Shown here piece after piece: positions 33,723-42,692 of a stretch of 64,000 nt of DNA. Every line of letters begins with the position of its first letter. Positions within the stretch are counted from its first letter, which is position 1. Source of the stretch: Pseudomonadales bacterium (GTDB lineage Bacteria; Pseudomonadota; Gammaproteobacteria; Pseudomonadales; Halieaceae); assembly GCA_024234855.1 (NCBI GenBank), contig JACKNN010000001.1, forward strand, positions 682,001 through 746,000. The letters are read 5' to 3'. The notes under the pieces are model-generated. The model did not search any database. It was not told the DNA's origin and saw only the letters and a program-made list of their open reading frames with translations. Both the position numbers and the translations under genes were made by a program.

Positions 33723-34960
33723 CAGCCGACCCCAACCACGAAGCTGGCACAGGTCGTGGTGCTGCCCCCGACATTGAAAGTGAGCATGTTTTCGGCTTCA
33801 GGTATCTGGTAAGCGCCGGCCCGTCCGGTCACCTGGCGGGCGCAGTCCAGCACCATCCGCACCCCGGTGGCGCCCACGGGGTGACCCAGGCCGATCAGGC
33901 CACCGCTGGGATTGATTGGGAAGTCGCCGTCTCGGCAGATGCGCCCCGCTTCGATAGCCTTCCAACTCTCGCCAGGCGCGGTCAGGCCGCTGTGGTCGAT
34001 GGCCATGTATTCGGTCACCGAGAAACAATCATGGGTTTCCAGGCCGTCGAGATCGGTCACATGGCTGAAGCCGGCGCGCTGAATCGCATCTGTCATTGTG
34101 GCGTTGGCGTGCGGGAAGATCAGCGGCTTGCCGGCGCTGAGGGCGAGCTTGGTTTCCAGTAAAATGGGAGCGGAGCGGTGGCCCCAGCCCTTGATGCGGG
34201 GAATATCTCCAAGCTGCACGCCCAGCCTCGCGGCATGTTCCCTGGCGGCGGCTTCACTGGCCAGGATAACGCAGGCCGCGCCATCGGTGATCTGGCCGCA
34301 GTCCTGCTTGCGCACACAGCCTTCAATCACCGGGTTGAGTTCATCGTCGCAGCTGAACGCACCCTCGGGAAACTGCCAGTGGCGGGTCTGGGCGCGGTCG
34401 TTGGCCCTGGCATTGGCAAAATTGATTCGCGCGATGCTGTTGAGATGCTCGCTGTCAATGCCGTAGCGGCTGTCGTATTCCCGGGTAATCCGGTCGAACA
34501 GGAACGGCCAGGGAAAATCGCAGTCTGTCGCCTCCCTGCCTCGCCAGGCGGCGGCGCCCAGGTATTCGGCGCCGGTTTTCCCATCCACGTTGCGCATCAG
34601 CTCAAGGCCCAGCACACAGGCGATAGCGTAGTGCCCCGCTTCGATATCGCGCATGGCGGACAGGATGGCTATGGAACCGGACGCGCAGGCCGCCTCGTGG
34701 CGAGAGGTGGGCATGGCGGCCATCTCGGGGAACACCTCACCGAAGAAGCCGCCGATCAGGCCCTGCCCGGCAAACAGGTCGCCGACGAAATTGCCTACAT
34801 GGCCGACCTCAATCCTGGCCGGTTCGATGTCGGCGTTGGCCAGGCCTTCGCGCAGTGTCTCGGCAAACATGTCGAACAGTCCCAGGCCCTCGCGGGCCCA
34901 GTTGCGGGCGAAGTCGGTCTGGCTGCCGCCCAGGATATAAATATCGGGTGATCGCTTCAT
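33722..34960 (-). CDS. SCP2-type thiolase / acetyl-CoA acetyltransferase
   Basis: A 412-residue thiolase-like protein of the SCPx/steroid side-chain branch. The nucleophile is in HEAACASGSIAI; THDCFSVTEYMA carries the His of the second motif, GLGHPVGATGVRM the third, and FNVGGSTTTCASFVV the C-terminal part. Such proteins thiolyse branched or steroid-type 3-ketoacyl-CoA or act as aldol lyases. It overlaps the acyl-CoA synthetase stop by the ATGA junction and the downstream thiolase start by one base, so the three are translationally coupled. The usual DUF35/OB-fold partner protein is not seen. Confidence 0.86.
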   Translation of the reverse strand: MKRSPDIYILGGSQTDFARNWAREGLGLFDMFAETLREGLANADIEPARIEVGHVGNFVGDLFAGQGLIGGFFGEVFPEMAAMPTSRHEAACASGSIAILSAMRDIEAGHYAIACVLGLELMRNVDGKTGAEYLGAAAWRGREATDCDFPWPFLFDRITREYDSRYGIDSEHLNSIARINFANARANDRAQTRHWQFPEGAFSCDDELNPVIEGCVRKQDCGQITDGAACVILASEAAAREHAARLGVQLGDIPRIKGWGHRSAPILLETKLALSAGKPLIFPHANATMTDAIQRAGFSHVTDLDGLETHDCFSVTEYMAIDHSGLTAPGESWKAIEAGRICRDGDFPINPSGGLIGLGHPVGATGVRMVLDCARQVTGRAGAYQIPEAENMLTFNVGGSTTTCASFVVGVG

Positions 34961-36594
34961 AGCGTTGATTTCTCCGCTCTGGCAGTGACGACGTCCTGTA
35001 GTGTGAAGCGCTGCACTTTACCCAGTGCATTGCGGGGCAGTTGGTCGAATACTTCAATTCTTTCGGGCAGTTTGAAGCGGGCGAATCCGGCCGCCAGCAG
35101 GTAGTCCTGCAGGGATTCCAGCGTCGGCAGGGGGGTATCGGCCCGCGCCACCAGGCAGGCGCAGACTTTTTCGCCCAGTCGCTCATCGGGAAAGGCGCAG
35201 ACTGCAGCCTCCGTCACCTGCGGGTGCTGCTCCAGTGCTACGTCCAGTTCCGCTGGCGAGATCTTCATGCCGCCGCGGTTGATAATATCCTTGCAGCGGC
35301 CGACGATGCGGTAGTAGTTACCCGGGTGGCCACAGATTTCCACCAGGTCACCGGTGCGAAAAAACCCGTCGTCGGTGAACACCCCGGCATTGTCGTGATC
35401 CAGGTAGCCGTCAAATACCGTGGCGCCGCTGATCAGTAGTTCGCCGCGCTCCCCGTCCCGGGCCAGTTCCACGCCCGATTCCGGCTCTACGACTTTTGTG
35501 GCTATGGTCGCGCCGGCCGGGGGGCGCGGGAACATCGTCGCGCGCACCTCGGGCTCAGGCGCCGTCTCGGGGGTCGCGAACAGGCTGATGCCCTCGTTTG
35601 AGCCGTAGAAGTTCACCACTTCCTTGCCGAAATCGCGGCTGAAGGTTGCTATCATCCATGGCGCCAGCGGCGCAGAGCCCGAGCCCACGCAGCGCAGGGC
35701 GCTGAAGTCGAAGCTGTTCCACATCGGGGGTGTTTTCGCCAACTGGTTGAGCAGCGCCGGGGGAGCGATGGTAAAGCTGATGCGCTCATCCTGCATCTGC
35801 TTGAGAAACAGGGGTGCATCCAGGGGATGATGTAACACGATGGAGCAGCCCAGCAGGGCGGCGGGAAACAGGAACCCTCCCAGCGCGGCCATGTTGACCA
35901 GGGGAAACGGGTTCAGTAATACATCGTCGGCGGTGTAGCTGCCGGCGGCCATGGAGCAGCGGGCCGTGGCCAGCCACATATTGTGAGAGCGCGGCACACC
36001 CTTGGGCGTACCTGTCGTACCCGAGGTCCAGCAGATACTCAGCACGCGGTTGGCGTCGTCCGGGGGGCGCCCACAGCGCTGCTTCGATGCGGCGGTGTCG
36101 ATATGCAGCTCGCGGCCGAATACCAGCACCCTGGCGCCGGGCAGCGCCAGTCGGGCCGCCGCGGCGAGTGCGGTTTCGCGCAATCGTTCCAGGGTGATAA
36201 CCGCCGCCGCGTCGAGGGCGCCGGCTATCTGCTGCAATTCGTGACTGCCGTATTGCACCGGGACGGGGGAGACGATGGCGCCGATTTTACTTGCCGCGTA
36301 GTACACCACAAGCAGTTCAACCACATTGGGTAACTGGATGATCAAGCGGTCGTCCGCCCCGATGCCCAGTTGCTGCAACTGGATGGCCAGTGCCTCGCTG
36401 GCAAATTCCAGACCGGCCCAGCTCAGTGCCAGCGGCGGGTCGCCGGTGAGATCCTCCCGGTTGGGCTGATCCTTGACGGCGAGGTGCCCGGGGCGGTCGC
36501 TGGCGTGCGCCGCGAGAAGGCCGTGCAAGGTCAGATCGCCCCAGCCGCCCGCGTCGGTCAGCGCCCGAATTCTTTGCGCACTGGAGGTAATCAT
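34957..36594 (-). CDS. acyl-CoA synthetase (AMP-forming)
   Basis: The 545-residue ANL-superfamily ligase activates a carboxylic acid with ATP and CoA. Motifs: the P-loop-like CWTSGTTGTPKGVPRSH, VNFYGSNEGISLF, FFRTGDLVEICGHPGNYYRI and GRCKDIINRGGMKISPAELD, and the C-terminal catalytic Lys in PRNALGKVQRF. ATG 36594 is preferred over an upstream TTG at 36609. It heads the operon with the two thiolases and faces the LLM oxidoreductase gene across 135 bases. Together they suggest CoA activation and chain shortening of an imported acid, fatty, terpenoid or steroid-derived. Confidence 0.9.
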   Translation of the reverse strand: MITSSAQRIRALTDAGGWGDLTLHGLLAAHASDRPGHLAVKDQPNREDLTGDPPLALSWAGLEFASEALAIQLQQLGIGADDRLIIQLPNVVELLVVYYAASKIGAIVSPVPVQYGSHELQQIAGALDAAAVITLERLRETALAAAARLALPGARVLVFGRELHIDTAASKQRCGRPPDDANRVLSICWTSGTTGTPKGVPRSHNMWLATARCSMAAGSYTADDVLLNPFPLVNMAALGGFLFPAALLGCSIVLHHPLDAPLFLKQMQDERISFTIAPPALLNQLAKTPPMWNSFDFSALRCVGSGSAPLAPWMIATFSRDFGKEVVNFYGSNEGISLFATPETAPEPEVRATMFPRPPAGATIATKVVEPESGVELARDGERGELLISGATVFDGYLDHDNAGVFTDDGFFRTGDLVEICGHPGNYYRIVGRCKDIINRGGMKISPAELDVALEQHPQVTEAAVCAFPDERLGEKVCACLVARADTPLPTLESLQDYLLAAGFARFKLPERIEVFDQLPRNALGKVQRFTLQDVVTARAEKSTL

Positions 36595-36729
36595 GGGTTC
36601 ACCCGCCAAATGTTTGGCCGTATACTCATTATTGCTTTTATAAAAAGACTAAATATTAGGCCTTCAACCACCAACAAACAAGCGCAAAGTACCGGCTGGT
36701 GAATTCACCCGGCAGCGGAGGCGATTCCG

Positions 36730-37704
36730 ATGAAGTTCAGTGTAGTGACTCCCCTGTGGCAGGACCGTCCCGCCGCCGAAAACATGGAGGTGGCCGTCAA
36801 TGCTGACCGACTGGGTTACCCGGAGCTGTGGATCGGTGAAATGGCGACGTTCGACGCCTTTGCCCTGGCCACCGCGGTGGGTGGCCATACCCGGCAGATC
36901 GCCCTGAGTATTGGCCCACTGGCCGTTTCGGTGAGAACGCCGGTGACCATGGCCATGGGGATCGCATCGGTAGCGGCGCTGACCGGCCGCCAGGTCGCAT
37001 TGGCGCTGGGCGCATCCAGCACCGTGGTTGTCGAGCAGTGGCACGGCCGCCCACGCAGCCGCACCGCCAGCCACCTGGATGAAACCGCGCAGATTGTGCG
37101 GGGCCTGCTGGCCGGCGACAAGGTTGATTTCAGCGGTGAGCTGGCCAGTTGCAGGGGTTACCGCTTGCGGCTGGACGCCGTGAGCAGTCCGCTGACCGTG
37201 GCCGCATTCGGGCCGGCGGCGGTACGCGTGGCCGCGCGGCGGGCGGAGCGTATGTTGTTGAATATGGTGACCCCGGGCAGCCTGGCCCGCCTGCGGGCCG
37301 AGCTGGCGGCCGCGGCGACCGCGGCCGGCAGGCCGACGCCGCAGGTTGCCGTTTGGCTGAGTTGTGCCGTCGACCCGGCGCCGGAGGCCATACAGCAGCT
37401 GCTGCGAGCGATGGTCGGCTACCTGGCGGCACCCGGCTACGCCGAAATGTTCATCGAGGCAGGGTTTTCTGACCTGGTGCGGCTGGCCCGCTCGCGACCC
37501 CACCCTGGGGAGCTGCTGGCGGCCATGCCGGATGAATTGGTGGCGGCAGTCGGCCTGGTGGGAACAGAGACCGCGATTGCGAGTCGGCTGGAGCAATATC
37601 GCGCCGCCGGCGCCGATGAGATTTGCCTCGTACCGGCCACCGCGGGCGACCCGGCGGGCGCGCGCACGCTGGAGGCGATGGCCAGGTACCTGGCAGGCGG
37701 CTGA
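36730..37704 (+). CDS. LLM-class (luciferase-like) flavin/F420 oxidoreductase
   Basis: The 324-residue protein has a luciferase-like barrel: GYPELWIGEMATFDAFALA, the VSVRTPVTMAMGIASV and RQVALALGAS segments, and C-terminal VGTETAIASRLEQYRAAGAD. LLM proteins use FMN or coenzyme F420 to oxidise or oxygenate substrates. In actinobacteria related proteins often use F420; whether this organism makes F420 cannot be seen from this window. GGAGG lies upstream of the ATG. It is divergent from the acyl-CoA synthetase operon, consistent with a shared catabolic role. Confidence 0.8.
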   Translation: MKFSVVTPLWQDRPAAENMEVAVNADRLGYPELWIGEMATFDAFALATAVGGHTRQIALSIGPLAVSVRTPVTMAMGIASVAALTGRQVALALGASSTVVVEQWHGRPRSRTASHLDETAQIVRGLLAGDKVDFSGELASCRGYRLRLDAVSSPLTVAAFGPAAVRVAARRAERMLLNMVTPGSLARLRAELAAAATAAGRPTPQVAVWLSCAVDPAPEAIQQLLRAMVGYLAAPGYAEMFIEAGFSDLVRLARSRPHPGELLAAMPDELVAAVGLVGTETAIASRLEQYRAAGADEICLVPATAGDPAGARTLEAMARYLAGG

Positions 37705-38095
37705 CATGGTGTGCTGATTTCCGCGACTGCTGTTCTGCATTCAAAAGCGACTATACTTCGCGCTTCTGATCGGTAACTTATCGCCAATCGATAGTTTCAT
37801 ATCAAAAAATTGATTGATTGGTGGAGCTCGGGCTGCAGCGATATGATTTCCCTCAAGCAACGCACCTGCGCGCTCACGGTGGAGAAAACACTGCATTTCA
37901 AAAAAGCCGCCGAGCTGAGCAATTGAAAAAATCCCCGGCCTGGTTGGCGACGGTTGTCCAGCGGAGCCTGGGAAAGTGTGCATGTATCCAATCCGGGAAA
38001 ATGCACTTTTTCTGGCTTTTTTCTGGATCTCTGTCTCGGATAAAAGGATTATTTGCAGACACTTACCGAAACCCATAATTACTGGAAGTGACTCT
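37705..38095. other. 391-base non-coding region before the PilZ gene
   Basis: Lower in GC than its surroundings, with TTGATTGATTGG and TATCAAAAAATTGA stretches near 37800 and several short open frames on both strands that match no known family and show no good ribosome sites. I see no RNA gene or repeat in it; the PilZ promoter is presumably here. Confidence 0.5.
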
Positions 38096-38473
38096 GTGGC
38101 CCAGGACTATTCGGACAGACGCAAGCATCCTCGTATAGAGGTGGCGCGGGCAATATTTATCGAAGTGGTTCAACGCGACAGCAGGTCGGAATCCGACAAC
38201 GCGATAATCCGCTGCGAAACTATCGATATCTCAGCGGGCGGGCTGCGCATTCATGTCCCGCAAGCCATCAGGCCAGGCTGCCAGCTCAATATCGCCGTGC
38301 CCATGGAGGACTGGAAGGAAAGCCTTGAATTGATCGGCGACGCCCTTTGGGTTAAACCGGTCGAACGCGGGAGCGGCTTCTGGGTGGGGCTGGCGTTGCG
38401 CGATTCCAACCCGCAGGCTATGAAGAAGTGGTGCGAGGTGGTACGCGGTTTATCGAGCTTCCCGGCTGAATGA
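38096..38473 (+). CDS. PilZ-domain protein (cyclic di-GMP receptor)
   Basis: A 125-residue single-domain PilZ protein. The cyclic di-GMP motifs are visible: RRKHPR (R-x3-R) near the N terminus and DISAGGLRI (D/N-x-S-x2-G) in the middle, followed by a beta-barrel ending WVGLALRD. It probably binds cyclic di-GMP and relays it to a partner; motility or surface functions are typical. The start is taken as GTG 38096, with GGAAG upstream, because the longer frame adds unconserved residues. It has no obvious operon partner. Confidence 0.85.
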   Translation: MAQDYSDRRKHPRIEVARAIFIEVVQRDSRSESDNAIIRCETIDISAGGLRIHVPQAIRPGCQLNIAVPMEDWKESLELIGDALWVKPVERGSGFWVGLALRDSNPQAMKKWCEVVRGLSSFPAE

Positions 38474-38611
38474 GGTAGTCGATCACCCCCGTTCAGTCGG
38501 GAGTGCCGGCGAATTCGGTTTTCCGGGGAGCTCACTGGCAAGGCCGCGCGCCCGCCGCAGTGGGCGGTCTGGTCGACGCCACACGGCAGGCGTGTGTCCC
38601 GTAACCGAATT

Positions 38612-40150
38612 TCAAGGATTGTTCGGTGGTATCACGCAGGCGAAATTCCCGGCTGCGTTTGTATCGCCGCCCATAAACTGCGCAACGGCAGGTAGCGGGC
38701 ACAGTCTACGGGCGCGCACCAGGCGGCCTTCCGCGCTCCTCTGTTCAGCCAGCACGTAATCGGGCGCCTCTCCGGATTCAACCCAGCGGTCGATCACCAC
38801 CAACGGATTGAAATCATCGGCCACCTGTCCGGGCTTTTCCCAGCAATGGCCCTGCCCCGGCACCATTACGAAGCGGGCGAATTCAGCGAGTTGCTTCTCA
38901 CCCTGCAATGCGGCGGCATCCTGGAAATACTGCTGCGCCCGTCCCGGCAGAATCAGCGGGTCGGCCATCCCGTGGTAATAAAACAGTTTGCCCCCGGCCT
39001 TGTTGAGAGCGGAAAGATCCGAGTCGGTGGCGTTGAGCCTGGGGGCAAGCCGTTGCAGCCTGCCCGATTCCGCCCCGAGGTCGTAATCGTGTGCATTAAA
39101 CGGCCGGGATGAGGGCACACGGTAGGTCATGCGCAGGTAACCCTCTGCGGCCAATTCGCCCCAGGCGGGCTTCTCATCGGTGCCGGTGATCCAGATCGGC
39201 CAGAGCGACTCCGAGCCCGGGGGTATCCCGGGATAAAGTTGTACACCGTCCACCCTCGCGCCCTGGTACAGGCGCTCGATGGCGACGCGTTCCCGCGCGG
39301 TAATGCAGTCTGCCGCGTCCTTGCCGGGTGCGCACTGGAGAGTGTCGAGTTGCGGTGTACACAGCTCAGGCTGTGAGACGACGCCATCTGTAACGCCGTC
39401 CAGCCGGTCACACTGGGCCATTACGTGGTGCTCAAGCAGGGCTATTTTGTTGACGTTGATCACCGCATGCCCGTCCCGGTCCCGGGTAGACTGCAGCAGC
39501 CACAAGCCGTGTACCCCGGCGTTGCCGCTGAGATCGAAGATGCCGCCGCCCGCGGCGATGCCATCGAACAGCGCGGGGTAACGCTGGGCGGCAAAAAGGC
39601 CGAGGCGGCCGCCGTTGGAGCAGCCGGAAAAATAGGTCCGCCGCGGCGCTTCGGTGTAATAGCTGTCAATAAAACTGCGGCCGGTGGTAACGGCCAATGG
39701 CATCCAGGCCCCGGCGTACAATGCGAGCGCCTCGTCGTCGGCCAGCGCCCAGTCCGTCTCCCAGTTCTGCGCCGTGTGCCCGCTGTCGGTCTGTATCACC
39801 GCAAAACCGAGTTTCAGCGACTCGTTCATACTGTTGGAGTAGCCGGGCTTGTCTGGCACCAGGCTGCCGCAGAAACCGCCGCAGCCGGTCACTACAAACT
39901 TGCCGTTCCAGTTGGCAGCGGGCAGGCGCATGACAAAGCCTACCCGACCTGCTATCCGGCCCTCCAGTTGGCAAAAGGCGGCCAGGTCTTCCCGATCAGT
40001 CACCAGTGTGGCCGCTGTCAGCTCGGTCTGCGGTGCCTGTACGTGCGCCAGTGACTGGCACCGTGCCGTCGTATCGTCTCCAGCCGCCGCGCCGACCGCG
40101 GCAGACAACAGTACCAGCAGACTGGTGAGCGTCGCGGTCAGTCGTCTCAT
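38612..40150 (-). CDS. tannase / feruloyl esterase family protein
   Basis: The 512-residue secreted esterase has a signal peptide (RRLTATLTSLLVLLSAAVGAAAG) and the tannase-family motifs: FSGCSNGGRLGL with the catalytic Ser, the lid/calcium region CDRLDGVTDGVVSQPELC, and VPGQGHCWEKPG with the His next to Cys (the Cys-Ser and His-Cys disulfide motif). It cleaves ester bonds of gallate, ferulate or other aromatic acids. ATG 40150 has GGAGG before it. It follows a TonB receptor after 55 bases on the same strand, so the pair likely imports and hydrolyses an aromatic ester. Confidence 0.88.
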   Translation of the reverse strand: MRRLTATLTSLLVLLSAAVGAAAGDDTTARCQSLAHVQAPQTELTAATLVTDREDLAAFCQLEGRIAGRVGFVMRLPAANWNGKFVVTGCGGFCGSLVPDKPGYSNSMNESLKLGFAVIQTDSGHTAQNWETDWALADDEALALYAGAWMPLAVTTGRSFIDSYYTEAPRRTYFSGCSNGGRLGLFAAQRYPALFDGIAAGGGIFDLSGNAGVHGLWLLQSTRDRDGHAVINVNKIALLEHHVMAQCDRLDGVTDGVVSQPELCTPQLDTLQCAPGKDAADCITARERVAIERLYQGARVDGVQLYPGIPPGSESLWPIWITGTDEKPAWGELAAEGYLRMTYRVPSSRPFNAHDYDLGAESGRLQRLAPRLNATDSDLSALNKAGGKLFYYHGMADPLILPGRAQQYFQDAAALQGEKQLAEFARFVMVPGQGHCWEKPGQVADDFNPLVVIDRWVESGEAPDYVLAEQRSAEGRLVRARRLCPLPAVAQFMGGDTNAAGNFACVIPPNNP

Positions 40151-40205
40151 TTGGGCCTCCAATAAAAACGGCGCCCGCGGGCGCCGGATAACCTGCGCAC
40201 TCGAA

Positions 40206-42527
40206 TCAGAAAATGTATTTCACGGTAGCGCCGTAGGTGCGCGGCGGCCCCCAGAGATCCACGGTGCCGGCGATATTGCTGAGGATGGAGTGAATGCGGT
40301 ACTCCTCGTCATCCAGGTTTTTGCCCCATACGGTGACATTCCATTGTTCCTGCGGGCTGGTCCAGGTGGCACTCGCGTCGATAATACCCTGGCTGCCCTC
40401 TTTCTCGGCGGGTGTGTTGGCGGGGTCGAAGTAAAAGCTGCCGGAATAGGCGTAGCTGGCGACCCAGTCAATTTCGGAGCCACCGGGCAGGGGCGTACGA
40501 TAAGAGCTGCGAAGGAAGAAGCTGTCGCCGGGCGCCCTGGGCAGGTCGTTGCCGGAGTAGTTGATCGTTCCGTCTTCGAAGGTATCGTAGGTGGCATCCA
40601 GGTAGGCGTAATTCGCCTGCAGGGTCCAGTTTTCGGTCACCAGGCCGGTAATGTCAATTTCCGCGCCCTCGCTGGTGGCCTTGGCGTTGGCCCCCACCAG
40701 GAGGGAGCCAACCAGGCGAAAGACCTGCAGGTTCTTGTAGTCCATGCTGAATACGCTGGTGTTGACCCGCAGGCGGTTGTCAAAAAACTGCGATTTCAGG
40801 CCCAGTTCCCAGCTGTCGGCTTCCTCCGGTTCCAGCGGGATGGTGGCGGGGTCCGCGAAATTCACCGAACTGACAAACGCGCCGCTCTTGTAGCCCTGGG
40901 CGAAGCTCAGGTACAGCATCCCGTCTTCACTATAGTTCCACTTGACGCTGGCGGAGGAGGTCACCTTGTTCCAGTCGTCGTCGGCTTTTACCTGGTAGGG
41001 AAAGGCGAGTAGGGAGGTGTCACCGGTGGTGGAGAATTCCCGCAAATTGCCCGGCCCGTTGGCGGGAATGCCCAGGATAACCGCTTCCTGCGGCGCAAAA
41101 ATGGCCTGGACAACCGCCGGCGGCACGCCCAGCGCGCCCGCCAGTACCGCGGTATCGAAGGCCGGGTTCTCATAATTTACCAGTCCCTGGTCGATGTCCT
41201 TTTCGTCGTAGGTATAGCGCGATCCCACGCTCACCGACCACTGTTCGTTGAAGGCATAATCGAGCTGGGCAAAGGCGGCGTAAGTGGTGGTGTCGGCTTT
41301 CTGGGTAAACGCGATATCGCCGTCCAGCAGTACCGCGCTGCCGGGCACCAGGGGTGGGCCGAACGCGCCGACAAATCCCTCGTGGCGATCGACGTGCTCC
41401 TCCATGTAAAAAGCGCCGACCAGCCAGTTGAGCTTGTCGTGGCCGTCAGAGGCCAGGCGCAGTTCCTGGCTGAACTGGTCTGATGTTTCTTTCACCGCGT
41501 CGACCAGGTTAAACGGCGTTAATCCCAGGGGCATAGCGGCAAGGTCTTCCTGGTGATGGTAATCGAGATCCCGGTACGAGGTGATCGAGGTCAGGGTAGT
41601 ATCCGCCACGCCCCAGTCCACCCGCAGCAGGCCGCCACTGACTTCCCGTTTCTGGAAGGCGTTGGCGGAGGATGCGCACTTGCGGATATTACCACCGGTA
41701 GTGGCATCGATCACGGGAGGGTAGAACCCCGCCAGTCCCAGTGGGTCGCTGAGGTCGAGATTGTTCACATTCCGGCAGTTGCCGTTGACGTTATCCTTTG
41801 AATAATCGGCTCCCAGCAGAATGCTCAGATTGTCGGCGGGATCGTATTGCACCTGCCCGCGGACGCTCTTGTTGTCCTGGTCCTGGTAGTCGTTGCCATC
41901 GATGACGTTCTTGACGTAGCCATCCTGCGACTTGACCTGGCCCACCAGTTTGGCGGAAACCGTATCGGTAAGCGGGCCGTTCACGAGCCCCTGTACCGCC
42001 CACAGCTCATAGTCACCTGCAGTGGCGCTGACATTGGCCTCGAAATCCTGGGAGGGGCGCCTGGTAAAGAGGCTGATCGCACCCCCCACCACGTTTTTGC
42101 CGAACAGGGTGCCCTGGGGGCCGCGCAGCACCTCGATCCGCTCCAGGTCATACAGGTCGGTGGAGCCGCCGGCGGGGCGCCCGATATAGACCTCGTCGAT
42201 AAAGGTCGCGACAGCCGGGTCACTGCCGGCGGAATCGAGGCTGTTGCCCACGCCGCGAATGAAGTACTGGGGCTCGCCGATATTGAACTGGGACATACTG
42301 AAATTCGGGGTTTGCTGGGCGACGTCACTCATGCCGCTGATCAGGCCCTCCCTGACCAGGTCGCCGCTGATGGCACTGACCGAGACCGGCACGTCCTGCA
42401 GGCTTTCCGCCCGCTTCTGCGCGGTAACAATGACTTCTTCCAGCACCGGAGCCTGCGCCTGCACCATGAGCGGCAGTGTCAGCAGTACTGCGGTGAACAG
42501 CGGGGTATAGTTGCAGGTATTGCGCAT
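40206..42527 (-). CDS. TonB-dependent outer membrane receptor (linked to tannase)
   Basis: A 773-residue receptor with signal peptide (FTAVLLTLPLMVQAQA), TonB-box region LEEVIVTAQKRAESLQDVP, plug motifs (RGVGNSLDSAGSD, YDLERIEVLRGPQGTLFGKN, VVGGAISLFTRRP) and a C-terminal barrel ending in GATVKYIF, the terminal Phe needed for outer-membrane assembly. It resembles receptors for aromatic or plant-derived compounds in sphingomonads and marine gammaproteobacteria. The downstream tannase-like gene and the divergent double HxlR regulator (165 bases away) suggest an inducible uptake and hydrolysis module. The substrate is inferred only. Confidence 0.92.
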   Translation of the reverse strand: MRNTCNYTPLFTAVLLTLPLMVQAQAPVLEEVIVTAQKRAESLQDVPVSVSAISGDLVREGLISGMSDVAQQTPNFSMSQFNIGEPQYFIRGVGNSLDSAGSDPAVATFIDEVYIGRPAGGSTDLYDLERIEVLRGPQGTLFGKNVVGGAISLFTRRPSQDFEANVSATAGDYELWAVQGLVNGPLTDTVSAKLVGQVKSQDGYVKNVIDGNDYQDQDNKSVRGQVQYDPADNLSILLGADYSKDNVNGNCRNVNNLDLSDPLGLAGFYPPVIDATTGGNIRKCASSANAFQKREVSGGLLRVDWGVADTTLTSITSYRDLDYHHQEDLAAMPLGLTPFNLVDAVKETSDQFSQELRLASDGHDKLNWLVGAFYMEEHVDRHEGFVGAFGPPLVPGSAVLLDGDIAFTQKADTTTYAAFAQLDYAFNEQWSVSVGSRYTYDEKDIDQGLVNYENPAFDTAVLAGALGVPPAVVQAIFAPQEAVILGIPANGPGNLREFSTTGDTSLLAFPYQVKADDDWNKVTSSASVKWNYSEDGMLYLSFAQGYKSGAFVSSVNFADPATIPLEPEEADSWELGLKSQFFDNRLRVNTSVFSMDYKNLQVFRLVGSLLVGANAKATSEGAEIDITGLVTENWTLQANYAYLDATYDTFEDGTINYSGNDLPRAPGDSFFLRSSYRTPLPGGSEIDWVASYAYSGSFYFDPANTPAEKEGSQGIIDASATWTSPQEQWNVTVWGKNLDDEEYRIHSILSNIAGTVDLWGPPRTYGATVKYIF

Positions 42528-42692
42528 GGTGTGATGCCTCCTGGGCGTTCGACTTATTATTAACTGGCAAACATAATCCCAAGAGTATGGTTATGCAAGT
42601 GTTATTATCGGCGGCAACGCGTGTTCATTTCTCCGGGTGCTCGCCATCATTGCTCAATCTAGTACACTGCGCGTGCCAATCGGGAAGACTGC

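Noticed and set aside
37741..38078. Small open frames in the region before the PilZ gene
   Set aside because: Frames on both strands lack ribosome sites, recognisable domains and typical codon use.
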